Origin: Gonocerus acuteangulatus
Taxonomy: Eukaryota > Arthropoda > Insecta > Hemiptera > Coreidae
DNA length: 64,000 nucleotides
Reading direction: 5' to 3'
Assembly (NCBI GenBank): GCA_946811695.1
Contig: OX328128.1
Coordinates: 79,299,666-79,363,665 of the forward strand
This document shows, one piece after another, positions 30,513 to 44,020 of the stretch. The translations under genes and the position numbers were made by a program. The first letter of the stretch is position 1; each line of letters opens with the position of its first letter. Below the pieces are notes generated by a model. It saw nothing but the letters and a program-made list of their open reading frames with translations, did not search any database and had not been told where the DNA came from.

Positions 30513-31027
30513 GTGAGATTACCTTTATCAGTTCTCAAAATTATTGGACAACTTAAGACTTCTAGCAACTTTAATATTAAATTCTTTATTAAAAGCGTCT
30601 ATTATAACATTAAACCAAAAGAAATGTGTGTCCTGTGTAGATGGAATGCCTATGAAGATGTGTATCACATTATGTTGCACTGCCCAATTTACTCGCCTAT
30701 CAGGGAGCATTGAAACAGCCAGCAGATAACGCTCAATTCCATGAGATCCTAAATACAGCCTCAAAAGAGGATTATTACAGAATATACAAATACCTTACGA
30801 ACATCTTGAAGCTGAGGGATTCATTGCTCGGAGAAGAGTTCTCCTTCCCTGTGTATCTTGTTATTTCTTTAATTTGCCTTTGGTTTGGAGCAAGAGGGAC
30901 GATTCCGATGGAGACGCAAGACTTCCTACAAGATTTAGGCGTGGACCCCAAGGAACTACCTATCCTCGTGGAATCAATCTTGATAGATTCCCTGGGGATA
31001 CTCCACAATCATATATACGGCAGCTAA
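30513..31027 (+). pseudogene. Non-LTR retrotransposon C-terminal pseudogene 3
   Basis: Two plus-strand frames join across a frameshift near 30700-30715. The first (30513-30713) ends with MCVLCRWNAYEDVYHIMLHC then PIYSPIRE, a C-x2-C...H-x4-C zinc-knuckle typical of R1/Jockey-type proteins. The second (30710-31027) reads LNTASKEDYYRIYKYL, then ISLICLWFGARGTIP and ILHNHIYGS to a stop, a C-terminal extension I have seen following arthropod non-LTR reverse transcriptases. The reverse transcriptase domain is absent, so this is a 5'-truncated, frame-broken copy. Confidence 0.75.
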
Positions 31028-31181
31028 CCAGCTGCTTATCAATCTTTCGAAAATCATTAACCAAATTTGGCCAAACTTATCATTATAATTCTTTGCATTT
31101 AAAATATTATCAAAATTCGTTTAATATTCATTTTTTAACGAATCATCAAAATTTATTTTACAAATTGATACAAAAACCTAC

Positions 31182-31185
<4 letters not shown>

Positions 31186-31232
<47 letters not shown>
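31186..31232. repeat. (TA)n tract
   Basis: About 23 TA units. Confidence 0.95.
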
Positions 31233-31234
<2 letters not shown>

Positions 31235-31508
31235 CAATTTTAAGGAAGTTTGTTCCTGATACAATAGTAAATAGAATCGATGATGGTTTGACAAAATGCT
31301 TTAATAAGTGCATCTTCAGTAGCTCCATTCCATAGAAATTGTCTATTTGAAAATCTTTGGTATATGTCGAAACGGGTAAAATCATTAATAAATATATATT
31401 CTCCTAGTAGGTGAAAGTATAATTGGTAATTATACTAGAGAAATTTAGGGGGAGGGTTGTAATTGCATAGTTTTTTTATATTGTTTTTATAAGGAACTAA
31501 TATTTACT

Positions 31509-31685
31509 AAAATTTACTAGGAGGGGTCTCCCGTGGTCTAATGGCTAGCGCCTTGGATTCATAAGCGGGAGATGGTGGGTTCGATTCCCAACCTCCGGCA
31601 GGAATTTTATCATCCCACGGCTCGCTGGTAAAATTCCTCGCTGCACCCTGGATGTCGGCGCTAATGACCTAGATGTAGATGCGCC

Positions 31686-31733
<48 letters not shown>

Positions 31734-31740
31734 ACTAGGA
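31509..31740 (+). mobile_element. tRNA-derived SINE, family S2, with target duplication
   Basis: GGGGTCTCCCGTGGTCTAAT starts a tRNA head with A box TGGTCTAATGGCTAGCGC and B box GGTGGGTTCGATTCCC. The body ends GATGTAGATGCGCCGT followed by 44 A. AAAATTTACTAGGA flanks both sides (31509-31522 and 31727-31740), a clean 14-bp target-site duplication (part overlapping the A tail), which shows LINE-driven retroposition. Confidence 0.95.
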
Positions 31741-32079
31741 CTTATTTCTTTTTTATATGATTGCATAGGTGCATGTATTTACATTTATAGGATTAATTTA
31801 TTTTTGCCCTGTTTTTTTTTTTATTACTTATAGGATAATACATGACAAAATAAAATTATAAGCATAATCATATATGTCAACTCCAAGTGAGTAACTTGTA
31901 GTTTAGTTACATTATTATTCTCTCTGCCTTTCTCTACTTCTTGTAGAGATAACCTAATTTAACCTATTTCAAACAGCTCATTGTAGTATTAAATTAGAAC
32001 ACAATGGCCCCAACATCCACCGAATATTTATGAGTTGTGATGTCTCTGAGCATACTCGCATAGAATGACAGATTTGACA
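31741..32079. other. Unassigned AT-rich sequence
   Basis: No recognised element. Confidence 0.4.
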
Positions 32080-32175
32080 GGAGCAGACCACGTGGGCTAG
32101 TTCCGAATAACGGTCTATTGAAAGGTCCATGAACCTATCTATTCCTTTGACCTATAGATTTCCATTCGACAGCAC
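32080..32175 (-). repeat. Inverted copy of non-LTR segment
   Basis: TAGTTCCGAATAACGGTCTA, GACCTATAGATTTCCATTCG and neighbours are the reverse complement of 28855-28920 at high identity, so a further piece of the same non-LTR family. Confidence 0.8.
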
Positions 32176-32230
32176 GTTCAACCTCAGCATTGTAGACAAA
32201 TATTCACCTAAGAAGAAGCTTCCTTGTGTG

Positions 32231-32234
<4 letters not shown>

Positions 32235-32288
<54 letters not shown>
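32235..32288. repeat. (TA)n tract
   Basis: About 27 TA units. Confidence 0.95.
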
Positions 32289-32290
<2 letters not shown>

Positions 32291-32482
32291 GTTTTATGGC
32301 AGATGTTATGTGTTCTAAACCTGATGTCTTCATAGGTAAATGGGTTTTAGCGGGGTTCCTCCCTCCCCCATAGGGAGGAACCCCGCTTATAAGGTTGATA
32401 CAATGAAACAATCCGGAAGTGCCGACAAGAAAATTTCGCGTTTCAGAACCCCTAGAGACCGAAAATAACGGTGGTTCAAATT

Positions 32483-32504
32483 TGTATATATATATATATG
32501 TATA

Positions 32505-32560
<56 letters not shown>
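32483..32560. repeat. (TA)n tract inside family B
   Basis: TA array with a few TATTTA interruptions. Confidence 0.95.
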
Positions 32561-32563
<3 letters not shown>

Positions 32564-33749
32564 CTGTTCGCTCATTTCTGGCTTCCCTGATGGTCCGATT
32601 TTGATGAAATTTGGTACAAAAATCCCTCGTCCAATTTGAAAGGTCAAGTTCGTTAACCAGCAAAATCCGCCCACTGGAAGATGGCGTTTCGCGCAGGAAA
32701 AATCGTAACGCTTACGTTTTTGAGTTCATACGCTTGTAAGTACTCTTTTTATAGGCTTCTTGGGCTAGGAAAACGAATGAGACCATTTTCAAAGCGATAG
32801 CTTTAACCGTTTTCGAGAAAATTGGAAAAATAGTTTTTGAATACCGTTTTCGGTTTGGGTACTTAGAATCACGGGATTCAGTTGAAATATTATCTGCATG
32901 TTCTACTTTCATTAAAACTAATATGTTAAAAGTTATGTTACGTTTGGAGTTAAGGAAGGGTTAGAATAAAATATTTTATGAACAGACATGAAAAGTTTTG
33001 GGAACTTCGTATACTTTCATTAATATCTCGAACACGGTTGGGAAATCGTGGTAAGTGGATAGAAACTATTTGAAAGCTTACTAAATTCTCTACAACAATG
33101 ATTCTAAAACTATTTTTGATTAGGTTATGTCAATCGGAGAAATAAGTGCTTAAAACTTCAAATACGTCTGTTTTGTTCTTATGAACGGGTTTTTGTCGTT
33201 CTTGTTGTAATTTTTGTCTCTTTCCCTTCGTTTTTTATTGCTTTTTATTTTTGTAATTTCTTATGTTGCGAAAAGTTTGTGTGTAAAACAGGATATGAAA
33301 AATGAGGCCAATTTTCTGTTGCTAGAAATAATATAAATTTTGGGAACTTTCATTAATATCTCGAAAACTGTTGAGAATTTTGCTAAACGGAAGAATACCA
33401 TTAGAAAGCTTATTAAATGCTCTACATAAAAGGTTCTAATAAAAGTTTTGATTAGGCGATGTCAATCGGAGAAATAAGAGCTTAAAGCTTTAAAGTAATT
33501 GATTTCGCTTATTCGAAGTGTTCTTTTTGTCTGTATTTTATTCCTTGTTATTTTTTAATTGCTTATAGTTGGATAATGTATTCGAAAATAAAACAGGTTA
33601 AGTAAAAGAACAAAAACAATTTATTGTTAGAAATATAGAGTTCCAAGATTCCAAGACCTTGTAACTAGCGGGACGGTTTCTAGTGTTGCCGACCCATCCA
33701 GGTAAGATTGTAAATCCTACCTTTCAAGACTGGTGGAACCAAAATATAA

Positions 33750-33913
33750 CTGTCAGGGTTCGGTCACTGCTACTTAATAAAACTACATTTTATCGTAAAA
33801 ATGGTTTTATTGTGCCGACGTTTCGGCTTGAACTTCAAGCCTTCATCAGGGCTGTAAATACAAGTAGGACATATTTAACACTAATATATGCACATATCTA
33901 TGTAAATATACCT

Positions 33914-33957
<44 letters not shown>

Positions 33958-34082
33958 TTTATATATTTATATATAAGCATATACACATACACATATACAT
34001 GCACTCATATGTACATATATATGCCCACATACATACACATATGGGGTATATATTATTAAGTAGCAGTGACCGAACCCCGACA
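33750..34082 (-). mobile_element. Penelope-type foldback unit (P2)
   Basis: GGGTTCGGTCACTGCTACTT near 33754 and AAGTAGCAGTGACCGAACCC near 34058 are inverted: 30-bp ends (33750-33779, 34053-34082) with one mismatch. Inside are a hammerhead-like core, a (TA)n tract (33918-33960) and a CACATACACATA-rich stretch. No protein frame. It lies within family B. Confidence 0.65.
33820..33849 (-). ncRNA. Hammerhead ribozyme-like core (P2)
   Basis: On the minus strand: CTGATGA, one A, stem GGCTTG/CAAGCC with loop AAGTT, then GAAAC. Both conserved boxes are exact and the 6-bp stem is perfect. The extra A before the stem parallels the extra base in P1 and P3. Flanks GTCGGCACAATAAAACC fit a Penelope-type terminal repeat. 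Confidence 0.65.
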
Positions 34083-34226
34083 ATCCCTACCTTGCATCAT
34101 GAACGGTCAACGATCTCCTCTCAACAAAATAATAACTGCTTCTATTTTAATCTTTCGAAATTAGACTAGGGATAAGAACGGAACCGCGCTAAGATGAGGC
34201 AGTTCCTGCGAGTCGGACTTTTATTT

Positions 34227-34556
34227 TGTTCTAAAGGTAGAATTTAAAATAAACTTCCCTTTGGTCACGGACGTTAGCTATTCAGAGACTGGAAATTCGT
34301 GTCTTCAATTGGAACAAATCTATTATTCTCTATAATTACGATTTTATGTTAAACTTATAAAACATTTATTTTATTTGTAATGATAAAATATTATTTGACA
34401 CCTCTATATCATCTTTGAATTTGCTCAGACCTGAAAGTGATCTTCTATTTTATTGGTAATATGCAAAAGAGGGTATTTTCCTAAGTACAAAAGAATGTAA
34501 ATTAAAATTAAAAGGTTATATCTCCATCTAGACAAAACGCTTATGATTATTATATA
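34227..34556. other. Unassigned AT-rich sequence
   Basis: No recognised element. Confidence 0.4.
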
Positions 34557-34557
34557 A

Positions 34558-34597
<40 letters not shown>
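34557..34597. repeat. (TA)n tract
   Basis: About 20 TA units. Confidence 0.95.
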
Positions 34598-34601
<4 letters not shown>

Positions 34602-34635
34602 ATTCGAACATTGATTTAACAAATATGGACAGGGA

Positions 34636-35130
34636 AAGTATACAGGGTGTCCCGAATTTAAATGGCAAAACGTCAGGAGTGTATAGGGGACCAAAAAACT
34701 AAGAAAAAAAGTCATTTAGAGATTTGCTCGTTTTTGCTTCGTTTTAGAGAACATTGCAAAAAAAAAAAAAAAAAAAAAAAAAAGAAACGAAACAAGTTTT
34801 CATTTTTGTACTTACTTGAACCGAATTTTTTTTTTGGTTGATTAAAAAACATAAATTAACCACAAGGATTGGTCTTGGAGAAACAGTACCTTGGCCACCA
34901 CAAAAACACTTGAACATAACACGCATGGATTCCTTCGTATGGGGAACCTTGAAGCTGAAAGTTTATTCGGTGTCGATCAACTCAAGAGAGTCATTAAGAG
35001 CCCGAATCATAGACGAAGTGCACCAAATATCATCAGAACAGTGTTTAGCTGCAATTTATCAAATCAGCGCTAGATGTAATGCTTGCAATTCTGCAAGAGG
35101 GCAACATTTTGAGCAATGACGACATAGATG
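34636..35130 (+). mobile_element. Tc1/mariner-superfamily element remnant, ACAGGGTGTCCC end
   Basis: TATACAGGGTGTCCCGAATT at 34636 is a terminus of the kind seen in widespread invertebrate Tc1/mariner-superfamily elements. A transposase C-terminal frame follows in the plus direction, so most of the coding region was deleted. A matching right end is not evident. Similar ends occur at 36582 and 57615. Confidence 0.6.
34838..35119 (+). pseudogene. DDE transposase C-terminal fragment
   Basis: A 93-codon plus frame. RIGLGETVPWPPQKHLN then RMDSFVWGTLKLKVYS matches by eye the stretch in such transposases where an IGRGG-x-x-x-WPP turn precedes the SPDLTPLDFFLWG catalytic segment and the K-x-KVY block; the catalytic LD is here MD. 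ESLRARIIDEVHQIS and a C-terminal CNACNSARGQHFEQ correspond to the usual R-x-x-C-x3-GGHFE ending. The N-terminal DNA-binding region and the first two catalytic Asp residues are missing. Start ATG at 34838 is arbitrary. Confidence 0.75.
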
Positions 35131-35579
35131 ATAACATAAAAAAAGGAAAGAAATAAAATTACACGGTCTCTCGTAGTCACAAAAAGACTCGACGATTAGG
35201 CACTCTTGTATTTGTGAATCGGCGCCCAAACCCTCGCACCGCGTAAATTATCAAATTTTCCCTGCTCTACGGTGGTCGACTAAGCCACACATCAGCCAAA
35301 CTGTGCAAAAAAAAAAAAAAATAGAGTGCTTTACAATGTTATAAGTTACGAATTTCAAATAAGCAGAACAGATATGTTTACAAAACGAGCCCCGGCTTCC
35401 TGCGAAAAGTGAAAAATCACTTTTCGAACAAGACATGTTAAAGTGAAGATTAGAACAGAAATCATCTGCCTTTATCTGCCTATCCGATCATAACACCACA
35501 AAGAAAGGAAAGGATTAGAGTACGCCTTTGTTAGTTGCAGTATCCAGTTTACCCAATTGCCTCAGATGATACATCACCC

Positions 35580-35582
<3 letters not shown>
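35131..35582. other. Unassigned sequence
   Basis: Includes a hairpin GAAAAGTGAAAAATCACTTTTC at 35402-35424. No recognised gene. Confidence 0.4.
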
Positions 35583-35627
<45 letters not shown>

Positions 35628-36020
35628 GGAGTGACCTCCGAACTGTGAGTCTTAAAGGATTTTAACTCTCCCCGAAGCAAAATCGGTGGCACACCTACAT
35701 GTGTGCCAAGTTTGATCAAAATCGGTCAAACGGTGTGGATTTTTATTAGGAACAATCATACAGACAGACAGCTGGTAGACGTTTTTAACCTAGCCTATGA
35801 CACTCCCCGTATCACGGCCTACGTGTGTGCCACGTTTGGTCAAAATCGGGGTGTGGATTTGTATAAGGAACAAACATACAGACAGACAGCTGGTTGACGT
35901 TTTTGACTTAGCATACTTCTAAGGCTTCTCGGATCAAGACCTACTAGTATTTCAAGTTTAGCCAAAATTGGTCAAACGGTGTGAATTTGTATAAGGAACA
36001 AACAGACGAACACGTGATTT

Positions 36021-36080
<60 letters not shown>
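35583..36080 (-). repeat. Family D repeat, three tandem modules between (TA)n tracts
   Basis: (TA)n at 35583-35625 and 36024-36080 bracket about three diverged modules of 117-124 bp: CCAAGTTTGATCAAAATCGG, GTGCCACGTTTGGTCAAAAT and TTCAAGTTTAGCCAAAATTG, each followed by GGTGTG-GATTT and ACAGACAGACAGCTGG-like sequence. These are the inverse of the 24243 module. Confidence 0.8.
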
Positions 36081-36084
<4 letters not shown>

Positions 36085-36580
36085 GAGAGAGTGGGAAATA
36101 TTATAAGAATGAAAACGGTTCTTGGACGGAAGCCCAATGGTTGACTGGCCTTTAAACGTCACATCCCGTGTGTCACATTCACAATCCGCATGTTACATTC
36201 GGGAAGCAAGAATGCTGGAATAATTCCATAATTCCAATGTGGAAGACTAAATTAGTTTAGGGCAACCATTATTACAAGTACAAAAAATATGTGAAACTAT
36301 GTGTAGAGTGTTACCAGAAGCAGTGATAAGAGTCTTGTGTCGCTCTAATCTTCTTAGTCTTCAGCTCTCGTTAGTAAAAGAAAACTTCCTATGATCAAAT
36401 TTTTGTATGAGTAAATAGAGATGATCTGTCCTCACGGGGCTGCTGCAAAAACTGAGCAAATTCATCAATAAGAACGAGTTCAAATAGTTCTTGTTTTCTC
36501 GTCTTATATTCTTATTTTGTGAGCAGCCTCAATTAGTTTTAGAAATAATTAGATGAGCTAATTCATATTATAAGAAATAT
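36081..36580. other. Unassigned sequence
   Basis: No recognised gene or repeat. Confidence 0.4.
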
Positions 36581-37587
36581 ACAGAGTGTCCCAGTCTTAA
36601 ACCGACAGAGTTCTTATATCGACGGGGAATCGAAAAACTAAGGCAAAAATTCGATTTTCTCGTTTTCGAGAAAAACGTGTTTTTTATTACAAATCCCGAT
36701 TTATCACTTGAACGAAGCGTTGTACGAAAAAACACCTCTATACAAAAGTTGTAGCGTATTACATTATCTTTAAGATAAAAACAAGTTCTTAGCTTAAATA
36801 TTTTACGACAGAAGTGTTCTAAAAATTAACTAAATTGGTTACTTTAAACCTTTCTAAATGGGTTAATTGTTTCCAAACTAGCATTCGTTGTAACATCTAT
36901 CAATAGGAGCGCTGAACAAGGACGCTATATCCGGTATACATTGAGTCAGCTGTTCATTGCAAATATAAAAGAGCAAAACTATTCATATTTATATATATAT
37001 TTGTATTGTTATGGGAGGGCCAATTCAGCATAGGAGAATGTGCTCAGCACTCAACATAACGATTCCCATTAGTGTAAACTAAAAAAGAAAATACACAAAA
37101 ATTTAAGCTTTAGGCATAAGAGTTGCCAAAATTACAGATCACAAATAATGAATGATTTTTTTTTTTTTACAATAAATACAATTTTTAATGCTGAGCACAT
37201 TCTCCTAAGCTGAATTAGCCCTTCTTTAACGAAAATACTATTTAAATAAATTCAAGTGCCTTTTTTGGGAATTTCAGATGAGGAATACATGCAAATGAAA
37301 ACGTTTTTTCACAGAGAACTACTTGACGCATCGAAACCCCGTTTGCAGGGTTCTTTCTTGTTTTGTTAGTACATTGTAAAAATATAATGCTAGATATGAG
37401 TAAAGAGGAAACCCTTCCCTTCAAAGGCCTATTCGAGCCCTTAGAAGTGTTAGGTTCTCATTTCCGAGGGCACCATTTTATAGATCTCGACAAGAACTAC
37501 AACTTTGCCCCTTTGAACAATTTTGATATCTCAAACCGTTTAGTAGTTATTTCTACTGTTGCCCGCTTATCTGGGCCACCCTTTATA
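36581..37587. mobile_element. Candidate TIR element with nested foldback
   Basis: TATACAGAGTGTCCCAGTCT at the left and CTGGGCCACCCTTTATA at the right are imperfect inverted ends of the same class as 34636. Inside are a family A-like piece at about 36940-36990 (CAAATATAAAAGAGCAAAAC) and a foldback at 37016-37223. Family A sequence resumes at 37588. The order of insertions is not resolved. Confidence 0.45.
37016..37223. mobile_element. Foldback MITE, about 35-bp arms
   Basis: AGGAGAATGTGCTCAGCA (left arm) and TGCTGAGCACATTCTCCT (right arm) are exact complements; the arms extend outward to GGGCCAATTCAGC and GCTGAATTAGCCC with one mismatch. The 208-bp unit has no coding frame. Confidence 0.85.
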
Positions 37588-37690
37588 TTATTTTAAGCAA
37601 ATTATTCAGGAATAGTGTGTGCACTACCTACTACCCATATCCTGAGGAAAGTGTTTAGTTATGCAGCTTCTGCGTGACGAAGTTTTCTAT
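37588..37690 (+). mobile_element. Family A tail fragment
   Basis: TTTTAAGCAAATTATTCAGG, GCACTACCTACTACCCATAT and GTTATGCAGCTTCTGCGTGA. One base of the conserved tail hairpin has changed (GCAGCTTCTGC). Confidence 0.8.
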
Positions 37691-38105
37691 TTTTCCTTCG
37701 ATTGAGCTGCAGAGACTGCTGTTAGGGATAGCTTGGTCTAAGCTTCCTTGTTACTCTAATATACTAGGACAAAATCTAGCCTATTTTTGCCGACCGAATA
37801 GTCCCATAGAACAGTTTCATCCAAATATGAAATAACGTTTTCGTTTTCCATAAAAGGAGGTTATGTCACTAAATGGGAGAAAAAATATTTAGAAAATTAT
37901 TTTTCTTAAAGCTATAAAATTATTGTCTGTTCTAAAATGTTAGACTAAGCTGGCCCTAGAAATAACTTTAGACCAATCCTCTTAACCGGTGTGTTCCGAT
38001 GCCTTGTAGATAGTCAAGAGAAGCCATGGAGCTGTCTTCTGAAGCCAGATAACTCACTTATTACTGATTTCTTCATTCTTCACCAATTCCATGCCTTCAT
38101 ATATT
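37691..38105. other. Unassigned sequence
   Basis: No recognised element. Confidence 0.4.
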
Positions 38106-38292
38106 CATAACGATGGCATGAGCTTAAGGTTGTTGGTTCGATTCCCGCTAGGGGTTGTGACTTTTCTTTCGTCGCCAAAAATAAAAGGCAACCACCTCAT
38201 GTTGGCTTGAAAAGGTTGTTAACCTGTAGATAACCTTTCTTAAAAATCGGTGTTATTTATGAATGGGCGTTAAAATTTAAATAAATAACAAT
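38106..38292 (+). mobile_element. tRNA-derived SINE, family S3, head partly lost
   Basis: GTTGGTTCGATTCCCGCTAG is a B box; TGTGACTTTTCTTTCGTCGC, AACCTGTAGATAACCTTTC and GGGCGTTAAAATTTAAATAA match the copy at 50217. The A-box region is only partly kept. Confidence 0.7.
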
Positions 38293-38341
38293 AATCCAAC
38301 TTAAGATTTGGTTTACAGGCTTGTTATTATTTCTACAGTTA

Positions 38342-38801
38342 CAGTAAGCTCCCTTTAATCTGGCACTTTCGGGACTTGAAGCATACCGGGATATCAAATA
38401 TTCCGGATTATTTGAGGTATGTCGAAAAAAATGCATGTAGAAGAAAATTAAACAAAATGAAGACTGTATTACTAATACATATTTAATGTAAAATGAATAA
38501 AATAAATTTGCAAACTGTTAGAATACAAAAAACTATGTATACATAATTGTTTATTTAATTATCCCGTTGTGGAGATGGTCTCAGTCGAGCGGAAGCTATG
38601 AAATGAACTGGCAACAAGTACGTATTTCATCATAGAGAGGTTTTTGGGGAATTTTTCTACGACCCTTTAGGGCACCAGGGGGTTGTAGAGGTAGGGTTTT
38701 TGGGGAGTTGATCCATAAGAAATGAAGAGGTGCACTTTTCACGTTTGGCCTTAAGACTCCTGCCGTGCCGGACAGGATGCCGGATTAGAGGAAGTTTACT
38801 G
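38342..38801. mobile_element. Tigger/pogo-like MITE, 24-bp TIRs
   Basis: Left CAGTAAGCTCCCTTTAATCT-GGCA and right TGCC-GGATTAGAGGAAGTTTACTG are inverted with four mismatches; TA precedes the left end. The interior carries GGGATATCAAATATTCCGG. This wording is typical of Tigger-type termini. 460 bp, non-coding. Confidence 0.8.
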
Positions 38802-39369
38802 CAATTACAAAACTAACATAAGCTAATTGGATGCAAATAAACAGTTTTTAAAGTAACAGAAACTTTGTGGTCAAAAGTTGCTTAAGATACTTGTAAATAA
38901 AACTAGAAGAAATTACCAGCAATAAAGACTTCAACGAAATATCCCGGATGTATCCTTACCCCCAAAGATGGGGTCCTGTAAAATGGTGAGGTCTGACACC
39001 TAGTAAACCAGGGTAAATGTTAACCCTTCAAAACAATATTTTTATTTATTTTTTTACTTTTGAAGCTTGAAATGGTCCCTTCATTTGACATTCTACAAAT
39101 ATCGATTCCTATTGCAAAAAAAGAATAATGTCAAAGGAAAAGATTTTAGAAGCGTTACAAAGAGCAGAGGAGTAGAGATAGAGCCGGAAGAGTTGGCTAG
39201 AGTTTTTGACATCGATGATGACGTTTCAAAAGTGCAAAAGGCAATGAAAACAAAACAACAACAAAAATAAAGACAGATACTTTACCTTCAGCTGGAAGAA
39301 CGGTGATCAAAAGGACCAAAGTAAAAGTAAACCAAAAAGATATGGAGGCGAATCATTGCAATATTATAA
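38802..39369 (+). other. Unassigned, with one short frame
   Basis: Bases 38966-39018 (TAAAATGGTGAGGTCTGACA, CCTAGTAAACCAGGGTAAAT) recur inverted at 52490-52545 inside a family G copy. A 67-codon frame at 39067-39270 (with KSRGVEIEPEELARVFDIDD) is charged and non-repetitive but I recognise no domain. Confidence 0.4.
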
Positions 39370-40425
39370 AAGTCCGACTCGCAGGAACTGCATCATCTTA
39401 GCGCGGTTCCGTTCATATCCCTATTGTCATTTGAAAAGCTTAGAATAGAAACTATTTTGTTCGGCCTTTGTTCAAAGGGGTTTATGACTTTACCTGGTCG
39501 GGTCCGCCAGACCCCAGAATCCTCTTCTAGAGATACCTATTTCATACGTTGAATGCGTTGAAAAATATCAAAAATTTTCACATCTTCTTGTGTTCTTCTA
39601 CTATAGTAATAATTGTACAAATAAAATCAATTAAAAAACAATATAAAAAACCAACAGCATAAAGGCAATTGAAAATATTCAAAAGACGTCATCGAATCTT
39701 TTTCTCTTGGCAAGCTATATTTCTAACAATGAATTGTTTTTATTATTATGCCTAATCTGTTTTATTGTCAAATACATTATCCAACTATAAGCAATTAAAA
39801 AATAACAAGGAATAAAAACAGACAAAAAGAACCGTTAGAATAAACGAAATCAATTACTTCAAAGTTTTGAGCACTTATTTCTCCGATTGACATCGCTTAT
39901 TCAAAACTTTCTTCAGAAACTATTTTGTTGACCATTTAGTAAGCTTTCGAATGGTAACCTTTCGCTTCCCATGATTTTCAACCGTGTTCGAGATATTAAT
40001 GAAAGTATACGAAGTTCCCAAAACTTTTCATGTCTGTTAATAAAATATTTTATTCTAACCCTTCCTTAACTCCAAACGTAACCAAAAGTTTAACATATTA
40101 GTTTTTATGAAATCCGAACATGCCGAAAATGTTTCAACTGAATCCCATGATTATAAGTACCAAAACCAAAAACGTTATTCAGCAACTATTTTTCCAATTT
40201 TCTCGAAAACGGTTAAAGCTAGGCCAAGAAGCCTATAAAACGAGTACTTGCATGCATATGAAGTAAGCGGAACGATTTTTTTCGCGCGACTTTCGCTCCA
40301 AAAACCATGTTCCGGTGGGCGGATTCTCCTGGTTAATGAACTTGGCCTTTCAAATTATACGAAAGATTTTTGTACCAAATTTCATCAAAATCGGACCATT
40401 ATTGAGCCCGGAAAAGCGCGAACAG

Positions 40426-42083
<1,658 letters not shown>

Positions 42084-42215
42084 TTGAACCACCGTTATTT
42101 TCGGTCTTTAGGGGTTCTGAAAGGCAAAATGTTCTAGTCGGCACTTCCGGATTGTTTCATGAGATCAACCTTATAAGCGGGGTTCCTCCCTATGAAGGGA
42201 GGGAGGAACCGCGCT

Positions 42216-42960
42216 AAAATAGGCAATGAAGAAATAAATGGTAAAAGCGGTTACCTCTGTAAGATGAAACAAAATACCACGAATGGTAAGACTCTTGCCA
42301 GAAATGTAATTCACAAGAGACACGATCCAGCCGGAAATGCCGCCCGAACTATAAAACCACAGGGTTTTTTTACTGTATTTTCTCTGCAGATATTTTAGGG
42401 ACTATTGGGGAACTTTTCTTGAACGAAAGGGATGTTGAGGTCACTATGAAGAGTTTTATTGGAAACGTAAAAAGGAGCATTGACAATTTTGCGAAGGACT
42501 TTGGATTGAAATGCCTGTATTCTCTGTATGTTAGAAGTTTTAGTTGTTCGTTGGGGAACTTACCAACAGGAAAATAGGTCAACAAAGAGCCAAATACCAA
42601 ACGATTTTCCAAAAACGCCTTATCTGAAACAACTAAAGGCATTGTTGGGACTATTTCCTATGTTAGGAGGACTCATAGATAAACACAAGCTGTGCCCGCG
42701 TGGATAGTAAGTTAGGACAGCATTTTTGGATATATCTTTTGGTTTATTTTGATTTATAAACACCGACGTATGGGTATTTAAAAAAAACACCTTTCCACTT
42801 TACAGTAATGCTTCTCTATATATGATACCATCGGGGATCAAAGCATACAGGCTGCTAGGATTGCTAAAATGTGGCAGAGCCATTTAAGGCGTGTCAACCG
42901 TTGAGGTCATTAATGCAAGTAGAGTTTAATGGTGTTTACATAATGATGTCGGCTGTAATT
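42216..42960. other. Unassigned; one SINE-tail-like piece
   Basis: AAGGCGTGTCAACCGTTGAG then GTCATTAATGC at 42885-42915 matches the inverse of 52210-52243. No gene recognised. Confidence 0.45.
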
Positions 42961-44020
42961 GTCTGCTCTGTAATTATTTTGAAGTCCGTCTGTAAATAAA
43001 AATCGGCAATGAGATGCGGGAAAGGGGAGAGTGAGGGGCCCAGAGAGGCGACCAACGTGGGGAGGCGATTTCGTTTATTTTTACAACATATTAATATGTC
43101 CACAACAAATACCGAGTTTCGTTGCAATACAACAATAATTGGGGCAGGTATGGACGAATAACTACTAATACCCCCCAGATAAACCAATTTTGCTGGTTAA
43201 CGAACTCGTTCAAACATTTGCTGGAGGAAAGGCGTCCATATTCAGCGCTCCTAGTGGTAGAAGTTATAAACAGTGCTGGTTTGGCGCTAATTCAATTTGA
43301 ATATAAAAAAAAAATAAGTCCCGTAACAGGCCACGAGGGCCCTGAGGGGCAGATACTATAGAGGTATCTGATTTATGACCATACGGCACACTAGGGAGAT
43401 AGTGTGGTCAGTACTATGCTCCGGCCGCCTGATTTTCCCCTTGCCCGCTTCGACTGCTAGATTCATTAGCACCCAAGGTACCATTATTAAATTAATTAAA
43501 GGCTGGGTCGGCCTAGGGACGGTCAGGGAGGCCGAATTCAACCCATGAACGAAGACACTAGAAGAAAAAATCTTTAGCTCGGTATTTGAACTCGGGCCTC
43601 CAGCTTATTAGTCCAGTGCTCTACCACTGAGCTAACCTCGCCCCCAATTTGCATATAATACAGAGTAAATCCCAAATTCCAATGAATTTAGTTCATTTTT
43701 ACAACACTTCTGTCCCATTAGATCCAAACGACGTATACCGAATTTTGTTATAATATAACAAAAATTACGGGCGGTATGGGCAAATAAGTAGTTTGGGTCT
43801 CGAGTAAACCTCTCCCCCAGATTGACCGATTTTGCTGGTTAACAAACTCGTCCAATCGTTTGCTAAGGGAATATTAAACACTAAGTTTCGCAAATCGCTA
43901 CATGTGCGAGCTCTTAAAATCAATAAATTCATATACTAAATTTCGTGACGAAAAAACAAAAAAAAAACTCTGGTCTGTATCGTGTTAACGATAGTTCATG
44001 AAAAGTGACGTGATTCTTTA
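42961..44020 (-). mobile_element. Family A element, split by an S1 SINE
   Basis: GATTTCGTTTATTTTTACAA, AATACCGAGTTTCGTTGCAA, TTGCTGGTTAACGAACTCGT and GCGCTCCTAGTGGTAGAAG lie left of the SINE; GTCTCGAGTAAACCTCTCCC, GGTTAACAAACTCG and TGGTCTGTATCGTGTTAACG lie right. Tail and head ends are not found. From 44021 to 44281 nothing is recognised. Confidence 0.8.
43307..43644 (-). mobile_element. tRNA-derived SINE, family S1, with target duplication
   Basis: Minus strand, head GGGGGCGAGGTTAGCTCAGT and GGTAGAGCACTGGACTAATA, body as in the other copies, 3' end GGCCTGTTACGGGACTTATT and a T run. CAATTTGAATATAA (43293-43306) and CAATTTGCATATAA (43645-43658) flank it: a 14-bp target-site duplication with one mismatch. 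Confidence 0.95.

Larger units (their letters stand above)
32340..34226 (+). mobile_element. Family B element, with nested Penelope-type foldback
   Basis: Head with the hairpin GGTTCCTCCCTCCCCCATAG/GGGAGGAACC, CGAAAATAACGGTGGTTCAA, (TA)n at 32483-32560, TTTTGATGAAATTTGGTACA, body modules with TCAATCGGAGAAATAAG twice (33129 and 33462), and the tail CGCTAAGATGAGGCAGTTCC then TGCGAGTCGGACTTTTA at 34190-34226. A foldback unit (33750-34082) interrupts the 3' part. Non-coding. Confidence 0.83.
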